Source: Geomonas anaerohicana
Lineage (GTDB): Bacteria; Desulfobacterota; Desulfuromonadia; Geobacterales; Geobacteraceae
Length of the DNA stretch: 64,000 bases
Assembly: GCF_016458305.1 (NCBI RefSeq)
Contig: NZ_JAEMHL010000006.1
Coordinates: 1-64,000 of the forward strand
Direction of reading: 5' to 3'
The notes beneath the pieces were generated by a model, which was not told where the DNA came from, made no database searches, and saw only the letters and a program-made list of their open reading frames with translations. Positions 20,134 through 28,634 of this stretch are shown piece by piece (the stretch's first letter is position 1; every line of letters begins with the position of its first letter). The position numbers were made by a program, and so were the translations under genes.

Positions 20134-20661
20134 ACTGCTCTGATCAACATCAATGATTCCCGCTCCCTGAAAGTAATTGGAGGCGCTAGAGTAAACCCAA
20201 TGCTCCGGCGAAGAGATGATTCCCCGGCGTACCGGATTTGAATGTACATAATCCAACTTCTGCCGGTACATCTCCTCAGAGAAAATCACCTGCGGATGAA
20301 ATCCTTCCTGCCAGACCTGGTGCTGGCTTTCAGTTTTGTACTCCTTCTTGAAGAATTCCAGCCTTCCCAGAAGCCAATTCTTTTTGTCAGCTTCCAGGAA
20401 CTCTATAATCTTCTTGCCGGTGAAGCTTTTGAAATCACGCATGAATACCGTTGCATTCGGGGCGGTTACTATCAGATGGACGTGGTTGTCCATGATGACA
20501 TAGGCATGAAGCTGTAGCCCTTTACGTTCTCTGCAAAAACACAGCGAGTCGGTGACGATGCTGCAGTAGCGCGTCGAGGTGAAGAGAGGGATCCACTCCA
20601 CAATGGTGGACGTGACGAAGTAAGGGCAGCTCACGTCACTGGCTTTGTAGCGGCTTCTCAC
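20131..20661 (-). CDS. REP-associated tyrosine transposase (RAYT, Y1_Tnp/IS200-like)
   Basis: A 176-residue single-strand DNA transposase. The HUH motif is H60-V-H62 within MDNHVHLIV, and Y138 in KLDYVHSNPVRRG is the likely catalytic tyrosine. I choose the GTG at 20661, with AAGGAG five bases upstream; the frame extends to 20742 only by reading through the flanking REP palindrome. RAYTs nick and process REP hairpins. The gene stands between two eCIS genes in the same orientation and is flanked by inverted REP pairs. Its base composition is visibly less GC-rich than its neighbours, which suggests later insertion. Confidence 0.92.
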   Translation of the reverse strand: MRSRYKASDVSCPYFVTSTIVEWIPLFTSTRYCSIVTDSLCFCRERKGLQLHAYVIMDNHVHLIVTAPNATVFMRDFKSFTGKKIIEFLEADKKNWLLGRLEFFKKEYKTESQHQVWQEGFHPQVIFSEEMYRQKLDYVHSNPVRRGIISSPEHWVYSSASNYFQGAGIIDVDQSS

Positions 20662-20671
20662 GTCGACTCCT

Positions 20672-20727
20672 TCAAAGCTGGAGCTTTCTACCGCATTGCG
20701 TTCCCAAGCTGGAGCTTGGGAACGAGA
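20672..20727. repeat. REP palindromes, right flank of RAYT
   Basis: AAAGCTGGAGCTTTC (20674-20688) and the long palindrome CGTTCCCAAGCT/AGCTTGGGAACG (20699-20724) mirror the left flank in inverted orientation. The whole element is thus bounded by inverted copies. Confidence 0.85.
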
Positions 20728-20750
20728 AACCCCCCTTCGCAAAGGGGGGG
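20728..20750. repeat. CCCCCTTCGCAAAGGGGG-type dyad repeat
   Basis: A short C-tract/G-tract hairpin next to the RAYT flank. The same element occurs at 39421, twice within 39693-39895, and at 62614, so it is a dispersed family distinct from the CCGGAGG type. Confidence 0.75.
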
Positions 20751-20798
20751 ACCTTAGGCCACGTGCAGCGGTTATGGCAACTATTCCGTGTGACTCCC

Positions 20799-23700
20799 TT
20801 ACAAATCCTTCTTCGTACTACCAAAACACCCCTTCCGCGTAATGCCTGCCAGCAGCACCGGACCTGTCGCGTGCTGCACCTGCACCTCCACTTTCTCTCC
20901 CTGGTAGAAGGGCTCGCTGCTGTTGGCCAGCGGCAGTTCCCACACCCAGGCCACCACGTCGGTCGGCTGCATGTTGCCCACTTTCCCTTCCAGTGCAATG
21001 CCGTTGTCCCCTGCGCGGGCGATGTTCATGTCCAGCTCCGGCTGCGGCCCATCGCAGAGCTTGTGGTAGTCCACCCTGGTGCACTGGTTGCGCTCGCTGC
21101 AATCGAACGACGGCACGCGGGTCTCCTTGTTCAGACGCTGGTTCAGGAACACGGCGCCGTCGAAGGGCGCACCGGCGGGGTCCGGCTCGTTGCTGTAACG
21201 GATCAGCATGGAGAAGGCGGGGTTCGGCCGCGCATAGCTGTAACGGAACTCGAGGTCGAAGCTGTCGCAGGCAAAGTATTCGATGAAGAGAACGGCGAAC
21301 GGGTACGCGTCGCTCGGCTGGTAACTCATGATCAAGCGGCCCTGCAGCGCACCCGCCTGTTCCACCAGCGCCTGGTTCACTACATCGTTGAGTCCCTTCA
21401 CGTACCGGCCGATGGCGTCGTTGAAGTTGCCGTTCAATTGCCCGGCGTCCGGTACCGGCAGCCCGTCCGTGCGCAGGTTGATGTCCCTGCCGTTGAACCG
21501 CAGCCGGACCGCAGGCTCCTGCCGGTAGCTCTCGTAGCGCGCGTCGCCGAAAGGCGGCTGCACCCAGAGCCGGTAAGCGCACCGGCGCGACTCGCCGCCA
21601 CAGGGGAGGTCGCAGGCCTGTTCGCAACTGTGCTGCACCTGGATGGTGGCGCTGCAGTTGTTGTGGTCGGCGACCGTGACCGAGAAGCTGTTTCCGCTCG
21701 GGATGGGATCGGTGCTGAAGAAGTTGCCGGTGACCGGCTGGTTGTTGGCCATGAAAGGCGGTGTGCCGCCCTCGATGCGTATGAAAGAGCGGAAGTTCGC
21801 GTTACCCTCGCAGGTGAAATCGGTCTCTCTCAGCACCAACTGCGGTGCGATCACCACCGTCTGGGAAGCCGTGGCGGCCCCGGCAGCATCGTGCACGCTG
21901 ACATTGTGCCCACCCACGCCGAGCTTGACCGGGCCGGTAAGCGGTGACGGTGCCGCGGTGTCAACCTGCACCTGGTACGGTGCTGTGCCGCCGGTGGCCG
22001 TGATCTCCACCGAGGCCTGACCGTCCGCTCCGATGCAGCTCGGCTTGGCGGTAAACGCCAGCGGTTGCACGCAGGAATGCCTCAAGGTGACGGAGGCACT
22101 GCAGTTGCGGGCATCGGTGATGTCGATCTCGATGTCGGTGTCGACCGGAAGATTGCCGCTGGCGTAATCGGTACCGTTCACCGTGCCGCGGTTGGCCGTG
22201 TACGGCGCGGTGCCGCCGCTGATGGAGAACAGGGCGACGTATGCCCCGGTGTCGCCGATGCAGTCGAACCTCGCCTCTCCCAACACCAGCCGCTGCGGGA
22301 TCTCGATGGTCTGCGGCGCCGACACGGTCGCCTCCTGGTCCCGCAGGGACAGGGTGTGGCTCCCCGCTGCCAGCGCCAGCACGCCATCCAGTGGCTGGAA
22401 ATCCTGCTGGTCCACCTTGATGCTGTAGGGAGCGACACCTCCTTCCGGGGTGACGGTCACTTCGGCCTGGTTGTTGGCGTTGGTGCAGCCGATCTTCAGT
22501 GAGAAGCCCAGTGGGGGTGTCGGCAGCACGAACTGCACCGGGGCACAGTCAGAGCAGCAGAGGTAAGGGAGGTAGAAGTCGGCGATGACCGTGCCGTCGG
22601 CAAGCTCGCCCACCGCCTGTTCAATGATGTCGACCGCCACCGGCCGCGGAGGACGGACCACACCCGGATCGGGTACCCGCCCGGTGAAGGCGCCCAGCAC
22701 GAGGCGTATGTCCGGGTCCGCGGCCAATTCCGGCCGCGCGCCGATGCGGTCGAAGGCGTCCATCATGGCGGCCGGTTCCACCTCGGCACAAAGCGAAGTG
22801 GCGCCGGACGGTGAGGTCATGGTGGTGACGCGGCCTGCACCGAGGCGGCCGTCGACGTTGAACCGGTTGCGCAAGCCCCCCAGGTCGATACCCCGGCCGG
22901 GGCTGAATATCTTCGGCGGCGCCTCGTGGTAGACCACGATGAAGGTCCCCCCCAGCGGCACGCCGGCCTTGTGCTGGATGCCGGGGTTGTCGCGCAGGAA
23001 GGTACTCAGGTACAGCTTCTGCTTCACCTCCCGGAGCCGATCCTGGTATTCCCCCTCCAGCGCCTTGATCACGTCCAGGCGGCACTGGTACAGGATCGCC
23101 TCCAGCCGGTCGTCAAGCTCCTCCCAGCGCAAGAGGTTCACCGTGCCGTCGATGGTCCCGGCCGCTCCCTCGCGCTCCTTCTCCACCGCCTCGGTTACCC
23201 GCACCAGGTCATGGTAGCGCTTCTCGAAGGATGCCTCGTTCAACTGCGCCAGGGTCGGGGTGAACTCCCCGTAGAGCTTCACCAGGTAGACGATGACGTA
23301 GAAGATGATCAGGTTGGTCTGCCCGACGTTCTGGCTGTTCAGGAAATTGATGATGACGTTGGGGTCGATCTCGGGAACGGCGCCGCCAGGCTGGTTGGCG
23401 AGGAAATCCTCGAACAGGCGCCCCAGCGTCTGCGGCTGTACCAGGAAGTCCGGGGCGCACTGCGCCAGCAGGGACAGCTGCGGTTTGACCGGCGTGGTGA
23501 TCTTCGAGCGCGACTCGAAAGGTAGCGCGTAAAAGTACTGGATCTCCAGACAGATGAAGCAGGTCGTCTCCGCCTTGACCGTCTCGTACAACGCCTCCAG
23601 GTCCTGGAAGCGGCAGGCATCCTTGGTCGGGTCCACCGGCACGTTTTCGTCGAAGGCGCCGGTACGTAGGGCGATCACCTCGATGGGAAGGCGGTAGCGT

Positions 23701-25196
23701 GACTTCAGCGCCAAAAGGGTGCTCATCACCCCCTGGTAGTTCTTGCCCAGGTGCCCCTCGACGCGCAGGAAGTTGTACGGCTCCAGGTCGTAGCGCAGCG
23801 CCTGGGTCACGAAGGGGGGCGCCGGCGGCTGGTAGGAGTCGGACCGGTAGCCGAGATTCTGGTTGGCCCGGTTGCGGCGCGTCTTGTCCGGGTCCCAGAG
23901 CCGGTACAGCGGGGGATCGCCGGTGAACAGGTAGTAGTACGGAATCGCCTTGCCGGAGAGCGGCCCGTCCCCCAGCCGGCTCGGGGTGATACGGATGGCG
24001 CTGTCTCCGGGCAGGCGCGAGAAGCCGGAAAGCGGCAGCGGGGGCGCGTCGCTGAAGCGCGCCGCCATCTCCACCAGGCGCGCGAAGAGCTGTCCCAGTT
24101 CCAAAAGCCGTCCCTCACCGCCGGAGAGCGCGGGGGAGGGCCAGAACGGTGTCCGGTACAGCTCCGGGGTGGTCACCTGGTTCGGGAACAAAACGCCCAG
24201 CATCAGGTGGCGCGGGAAGAGCATCTCCGGCGGGCAGCAGACCGCGAACAGCTCCGCCCCCTTGCGGGAGAGGTCGCGCAGGGCGCGGGCGATGTCGTCG
24301 AAGAGGTCGTAGTAATACTGCAGGAATTTCACCTGGACCGTGTTGACCGGCACGTTGTCCAGGAAACCGAAGCGGCCGGTGAACCCGGCAAAGGGGTTGT
24401 CCGGGTACTTCTGTGCCACCAGCGGCTTGAAGGCGTCGTAGGCGGCGCTGAGCGCAGTCTGGGCCTGCTGCACCAGCTTCTCCGAGGTGAAGGCGGCATG
24501 GAAGGCGTTGTAGACGTCCTGCGAGGTGGCGGGGGCGGTGTTGGGGACGTCCACCCGGGGCAGGTGCAGCTCCGGGAGGTTCAGCCGCTCCAGGAGCGCC
24601 TCCGCCAGTTCGGTCACGCTCAGGCTGTCCTCGATGGCGTTGGCCTTGGCGATGATCTCCTTGAGGTCGCTGATGCCAATCAGCAGGCGGCGCAGGGTGA
24701 TGGTGACCTCGCTCCCCTTGTCGTCGCAGTTGTTCATGCTGCAGTTGCGCAGACCCTCCTTCTTCAGTTCCAGGAACAGGAGCACCGCCTTGTCGGCCAG
24801 AAAGCCCTGCGGCGTCGTGAGGAGTGTGGTGTCGGGCTCCCCCGCCGGGAACAGTTCCCAGAGTGGATACGGGTTGTCGTCCTTCATGAAGGGGGGATAG
24901 GCGCGGTCGCTGGGGGGCAGGTACTGCCGGTAACTCACCAATGCCACGTCCTCAGGTTCCACGATCAGGTAGCCCTGCGAGGTGACGCCGCACCCCTTGG
25001 TGAGCAGCACCGCGAGCCCCCCGTCGACGTCCTGCGACAGCGAAATGTCCAGCCCGCAGACGATGCCGATGCCGATCAGGTCGGCGCGGGTGAGCCGCTC
25101 CTGCTCGTCCAGGTAGTCGAAGACCTGGTTCAAGTGGGTGGACGAGAGCACCTGATTCGTCTCGAAAACCGGGAAGTTATCTTGTGAAGGTTTCAT
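20799..25196 (-). CDS. Large eCIS-associated protein with tandem GGTAPY-type beta repeats
   Basis: A 1465-residue protein. The N-terminus (VLSSTHLNQVFDYLDEQERL, then LIGIGIVCGLDISL) resembles proteins I associate with eCIS loci of Bacteroidetes. The first 890 residues have no domain I can name. Residues about 895-1192 hold tandem beta-sandwich-like repeats with recurring GGVAPY, GGTAPY and GGTPPF motifs and paired cysteines, like SprB-type adhesin repeats. The last 270 residues include CDLPCGGESRRCAY. No signal peptide is seen, in keeping with incorporation into a cytoplasmically assembled particle. A tail-fibre or receptor-binding role is inferred from size, repeats and operon position. Confidence 0.7.
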   Translation of the reverse strand: MKPSQDNFPVFETNQVLSSTHLNQVFDYLDEQERLTRADLIGIGIVCGLDISLSQDVDGGLAVLLTKGCGVTSQGYLIVEPEDVALVSYRQYLPPSDRAYPPFMKDDNPYPLWELFPAGEPDTTLLTTPQGFLADKAVLLFLELKKEGLRNCSMNNCDDKGSEVTITLRRLLIGISDLKEIIAKANAIEDSLSVTELAEALLERLNLPELHLPRVDVPNTAPATSQDVYNAFHAAFTSEKLVQQAQTALSAAYDAFKPLVAQKYPDNPFAGFTGRFGFLDNVPVNTVQVKFLQYYYDLFDDIARALRDLSRKGAELFAVCCPPEMLFPRHLMLGVLFPNQVTTPELYRTPFWPSPALSGGEGRLLELGQLFARLVEMAARFSDAPPLPLSGFSRLPGDSAIRITPSRLGDGPLSGKAIPYYYLFTGDPPLYRLWDPDKTRRNRANQNLGYRSDSYQPPAPPFVTQALRYDLEPYNFLRVEGHLGKNYQGVMSTLLALKSRYRLPIEVIALRTGAFDENVPVDPTKDACRFQDLEALYETVKAETTCFICLEIQYFYALPFESRSKITTPVKPQLSLLAQCAPDFLVQPQTLGRLFEDFLANQPGGAVPEIDPNVIINFLNSQNVGQTNLIIFYVIVYLVKLYGEFTPTLAQLNEASFEKRYHDLVRVTEAVEKEREGAAGTIDGTVNLLRWEELDDRLEAILYQCRLDVIKALEGEYQDRLREVKQKLYLSTFLRDNPGIQHKAGVPLGGTFIVVYHEAPPKIFSPGRGIDLGGLRNRFNVDGRLGAGRVTTMTSPSGATSLCAEVEPAAMMDAFDRIGARPELAADPDIRLVLGAFTGRVPDPGVVRPPRPVAVDIIEQAVGELADGTVIADFYLPYLCCSDCAPVQFVLPTPPLGFSLKIGCTNANNQAEVTVTPEGGVAPYSIKVDQQDFQPLDGVLALAAGSHTLSLRDQEATVSAPQTIEIPQRLVLGEARFDCIGDTGAYVALFSISGGTAPYTANRGTVNGTDYASGNLPVDTDIEIDITDARNCSASVTLRHSCVQPLAFTAKPSCIGADGQASVEITATGGTAPYQVQVDTAAPSPLTGPVKLGVGGHNVSVHDAAGAATASQTVVIAPQLVLRETDFTCEGNANFRSFIRIEGGTPPFMANNQPVTGNFFSTDPIPSGNSFSVTVADHNNCSATIQVQHSCEQACDLPCGGESRRCAYRLWVQPPFGDARYESYRQEPAVRLRFNGRDINLRTDGLPVPDAGQLNGNFNDAIGRYVKGLNDVVNQALVEQAGALQGRLIMSYQPSDAYPFAVLFIEYFACDSFDLEFRYSYARPNPAFSMLIRYSNEPDPAGAPFDGAVFLNQRLNKETRVPSFDCSERNQCTRVDYHKLCDGPQPELDMNIARAGDNGIALEGKVGNMQPTDVVAWVWELPLANSSEPFYQGEKVEVQVQHATGPVLLAGITRKGCFGSTKKDL

Positions 25197-25211
25197 CGCG
25201 CAGCACCTCGA

Positions 25212-28200
25212 TCAGCTTCCTAGAGCCGTGGTACCCAGACGGACCGGGTTTTTGTCGTTGCCCTCGTCGCAGTCGTGCAGCGTCGCGGGGGGATAGCTGT
25301 TGCTCAATGCACCCAAGAGGTCGAGCACCACGCGCAGGCGGTAGGAGACCTCGCTGTAGGCGTGGTAGCGCTCCTCGAGCAGGGCCCGGACCTGGTCCAG
25401 CGTCCCCGCCTGGAAGGTGAGGCCCGCACACTGCGGCGGCAGTTCGATGGGGAAGGTGGGGAGCTTCGTGTCCGGGGTGAAGCTGCCGGAGCGGAACAGC
25501 CCGTCCAGCCACTGGTAGAACTCCATGCCGAAGCCGGTGAGGATGGCGCGGGCGCAGCTGCACAGGCGAGGGGACTGGCTCCGCCAGGTGCCTGTCCCCT
25601 TACTCCCTGACGGCGCCACCGACAGAAGGTTCCTGGTCAGGATCGCCTCAACCCGCTCTTCCAGGCGCTCCTCCATCCAGTCGAATGTCGCGTTCACCGT
25701 AAGCCAGTCGCACCACGCCTTCTGGAAACGCTGGTACTGCCAACCGTAGCGGGCGATGTTGCCGAAGTGCTGCACCATGATGGCCAGCACCTGCGACCAG
25801 AGTTCGAAGGGAAGCAGCACCACGCAGGCGATCTGCTCCGGTTTCACCTGGGCGTCGAAGAGCAGCTCCAGCTCCATCTTCAGGGCGTCGGCGTGGAAGT
25901 GCTCCAGGGACTTGTCCTGGTACCAGGCCTGGAACACCTGTGAGAAGGCCCGGAAAATGAGGATGGCGCAGGCACACGACTCGTCGGCGCCGGGGGGAAG
26001 ACCATCCGCCTTGTGCCCGTTACGCTCCAGGAGGGTCGCCAACTTACCTAATACCGGATCACAGGGATCCTCCACATAGCCGTCGTTGCCCACCCAGCAG
26101 ATCTTGGCGACCAGGTGCGCCGGGACTTCCTGCTGTATGACCCGGTCGGCGTAGCCGCGCATTTCCAGGTCGGTGTGGAACGGGTCGAGCCAGCCGGGCA
26201 TGACCAGGGTGAGCCGGAAGGAGTAGGGATCCTCGGCGCCGCAGGTGCTGCACGCCCCTTCGGTGCAGGCGGGGTAGAGGGCGTCGCCCGGGAACTTCGG
26301 GCGCAAAAGCAGGTGCTCCACGACGATCATGCGCTGGTCCAGCTCGGGGTAGCCCAGGAGCAGGGCGATGCGCCGCCGGAGCCCGGGCTGGTTGTCCGGG
26401 TTGCATGGGTCGTGCTGGTAGTCGAACCCCTTGCCGCGGTCGTGGCTGATCCTCGGATAGTCGGCCAGGAAGGCGATCTTGTCCTTGATGAGCTGGTCCA
26501 GGGCGATTTCCTGCCCGAGGACCTTCACCAGCAACAGGCCGTACTCGCTGAACTCCTCGCCGAAGCGCGCCAGCAGGTGGTCCAGGAAGCGGTTGCGCCG
26601 CTGCCGGAACTCCTGCACCGTCTCCAGCATCCCCTCCAGGATCGGCTGGGTAAGACCGGTCACCAGCTCCGAGTATCCCTGGATCATGGCTTCGTTGAGC
26701 AGGGCGGCAAAGTAGGTCCTGCTTACGGCGGGGTCGAGCGAGAACAGGTCGGCGGTGTGGGCAACCTGGGCGAAGGCGTCGGCAAGGATCTGCTCGAACA
26801 CCATGAGGTAGGCCTTCATCTGGCGGGCCTGGGCCCGTCGCCGCGCCGATGCGGTGGTGGAAAGCTGGTTCGGGCCGATGCCGTAGGTGAGCGGGAAGCT
26901 GTACTGCACCGGGAAATGCTCCTCCGGCTCGCGGTAGGTCCCGGCGGGGATGGCGAGGTCATCCGCCGCACCCGGGTTCTTCAGGCGCTCCGCCTCGCCA
27001 TTCAAAAGGGTGAGCGTGTCCAGTGCCTCGTCCATCCTGGGGAGGAAAGGGAGTCCGTTCTTGTAGAAGAGAAAGCGTGAGGCGTTGCGGTACAGCCGCG
27101 GCAGGTGCTGACTGGACAGGTACAAAAGCCAGTTGCCGCTCGCCTTGCCGGGATCGAAGATCGGTGTGCCGTCGCTGGAAAAGACCGGATCGTAGACCCC
27201 CTTGAACGCGTTTCCCTCGGAGTCGTACGCCGTGAGTTGCAACTGGTTCACTGCGATAACCCCCTCGATGTCCATGAGCCGGTTGATCAGGTCGGAAACG
27301 CACAAGACCGACCGGAGCACCGCGGCATCGAGATCCTCCTGCCTCAGAAAGCCGCTGGCAAGTTCCGGTCCGTTGAAGATCTCCTCCGCCGGCATCCCCT
27401 GGTCCATGAGTTCCTGCAGCGTGTAGAAGGGGACCGGCGGGTTGAAGTACTGCTCGATCTCGAACCAGATGCGCGCCTGCACCAGTTCGATGTCCGCGTC
27501 GGGCGACACCTCGACGTCGGCGCAGGCCGCCACCTCCTCGATCTCGATCACCTGTACCCGGCAATAATCCTCGTCCAGGTTGCGGTGCGCCATGAGCTCC
27601 GTCCTGGCCAGCGCCACCGCGGCATCCTTCAAGCGCTCCTTGCGCCGGTAGCGCTGGATCAGGCCGTTGACTGACGCTTCTTCAAGCAGCGCTTTCAAGG
27701 TGGTGACGGTGAGTGCGTCTCTTATGGCCGTGGTGCCGAGTAGGCGCAGGGCGGCGTGCAGGACGATCTTTTGCCCGGAGGGCGCGACGGTGATCTCGAA
27801 GGTCGCGTAGAAGACGGTGCGCCAGTGACCCCGCAGGTACTCGTTGCGTCCCTGGTCGTCGAGGGCGGGATCGGTCAACAGGTCGTAACTCTTGGTGGCG
27901 CCGAAGCGAATCAGCTTCAGGTCGATGGACCCGCCGTTGCGGCCGGCAAAGGCATCGTCGCTGTCCAGGAAGAGTTGCCACTGCTCGCGGTCGGCCAGCG
28001 ACATCTCCTCGAAGCGCAGTTCCAAGATGAGCTGATCGCTTCCCGCCGCATCGGTGACAGTCGCGTTGGCTTCGATCTTTCTGTCATTGAGATCCCCCGC
28101 GTCCGGATCCGCCTCCAGTTCCAGGAGCGCCTCGTACAATCCCAGCGGCCAGACCTGCAGCGGCGCACGTCGGACCAGTTCCGGTGCCCGGTACGAGAGC

Positions 28201-28634
28201 GTCAGCCCCTCGTCGCCGCACCAGGCGTAATAGGCGGTGTCGCACGCGCATTCCTTGCAGACGATCCAGGCGTTTCTGACCGGCTCCAGGTCGATCAGCA
28301 GCCGCCGGAAATCGCTTTCGGTCCACGGGTTGACGGTGAGGATGGTGCGGGCGGTGAAGAAGGACTGGTTCGGGAAGGGGTGCTTCGGGTCGCCGGAGGG
28401 GGTGGCGGGCGCCAGGAGGTCGCGGATATCCCAGCCGGTGCGGTAACCGAGGTCGGTGATGGCGTAGCACAGCGCCTCATGGATGGCGATGCCCGAGTCG
28501 CTTTCGTTGTAATCGGTCCAGAGCCGGCTCGCCATCTGCTCGATGAAGCCGATTCCTTCTCGGCGCAGCCGGTAGAAATCCTGCTCCGGCGGCAAGGCGG
28601 GCTTGGAGGGTATGGTTGCCGGGAGCCGGGTCAT
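25212..28634 (-). CDS. Large eCIS baseplate protein (baseplate-J-like, Afp11/12-type)
   Basis: A 1140-residue protein. WTDYNESDSGIAIHEALCYAITDLGYRTG near residues 38-66 is the pattern of the N-terminal region of giant baseplate-J-like eCIS proteins. Several Cys pairs (CKECACD, CTEGACSTCG) could bind metal. I prefer the ATG at 28634, since it overlaps the previous stop as ATGA and has AGGTG upstream; an ATG at 28649 is also possible. Two baseplate-J-like wedge proteins in a row are normal for Afp/PVC-type systems. It should form part of the hexameric wedge around the spike. Confidence 0.78.
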   Translation of the reverse strand: MTRLPATIPSKPALPPEQDFYRLRREGIGFIEQMASRLWTDYNESDSGIAIHEALCYAITDLGYRTGWDIRDLLAPATPSGDPKHPFPNQSFFTARTILTVNPWTESDFRRLLIDLEPVRNAWIVCKECACDTAYYAWCGDEGLTLSYRAPELVRRAPLQVWPLGLYEALLELEADPDAGDLNDRKIEANATVTDAAGSDQLILELRFEEMSLADREQWQLFLDSDDAFAGRNGGSIDLKLIRFGATKSYDLLTDPALDDQGRNEYLRGHWRTVFYATFEITVAPSGQKIVLHAALRLLGTTAIRDALTVTTLKALLEEASVNGLIQRYRRKERLKDAAVALARTELMAHRNLDEDYCRVQVIEIEEVAACADVEVSPDADIELVQARIWFEIEQYFNPPVPFYTLQELMDQGMPAEEIFNGPELASGFLRQEDLDAAVLRSVLCVSDLINRLMDIEGVIAVNQLQLTAYDSEGNAFKGVYDPVFSSDGTPIFDPGKASGNWLLYLSSQHLPRLYRNASRFLFYKNGLPFLPRMDEALDTLTLLNGEAERLKNPGAADDLAIPAGTYREPEEHFPVQYSFPLTYGIGPNQLSTTASARRRAQARQMKAYLMVFEQILADAFAQVAHTADLFSLDPAVSRTYFAALLNEAMIQGYSELVTGLTQPILEGMLETVQEFRQRRNRFLDHLLARFGEEFSEYGLLLVKVLGQEIALDQLIKDKIAFLADYPRISHDRGKGFDYQHDPCNPDNQPGLRRRIALLLGYPELDQRMIVVEHLLLRPKFPGDALYPACTEGACSTCGAEDPYSFRLTLVMPGWLDPFHTDLEMRGYADRVIQQEVPAHLVAKICWVGNDGYVEDPCDPVLGKLATLLERNGHKADGLPPGADESCACAILIFRAFSQVFQAWYQDKSLEHFHADALKMELELLFDAQVKPEQIACVVLLPFELWSQVLAIMVQHFGNIARYGWQYQRFQKAWCDWLTVNATFDWMEERLEERVEAILTRNLLSVAPSGSKGTGTWRSQSPRLCSCARAILTGFGMEFYQWLDGLFRSGSFTPDTKLPTFPIELPPQCAGLTFQAGTLDQVRALLEERYHAYSEVSYRLRVVLDLLGALSNSYPPATLHDCDEGNDKNPVRLGTTALGS

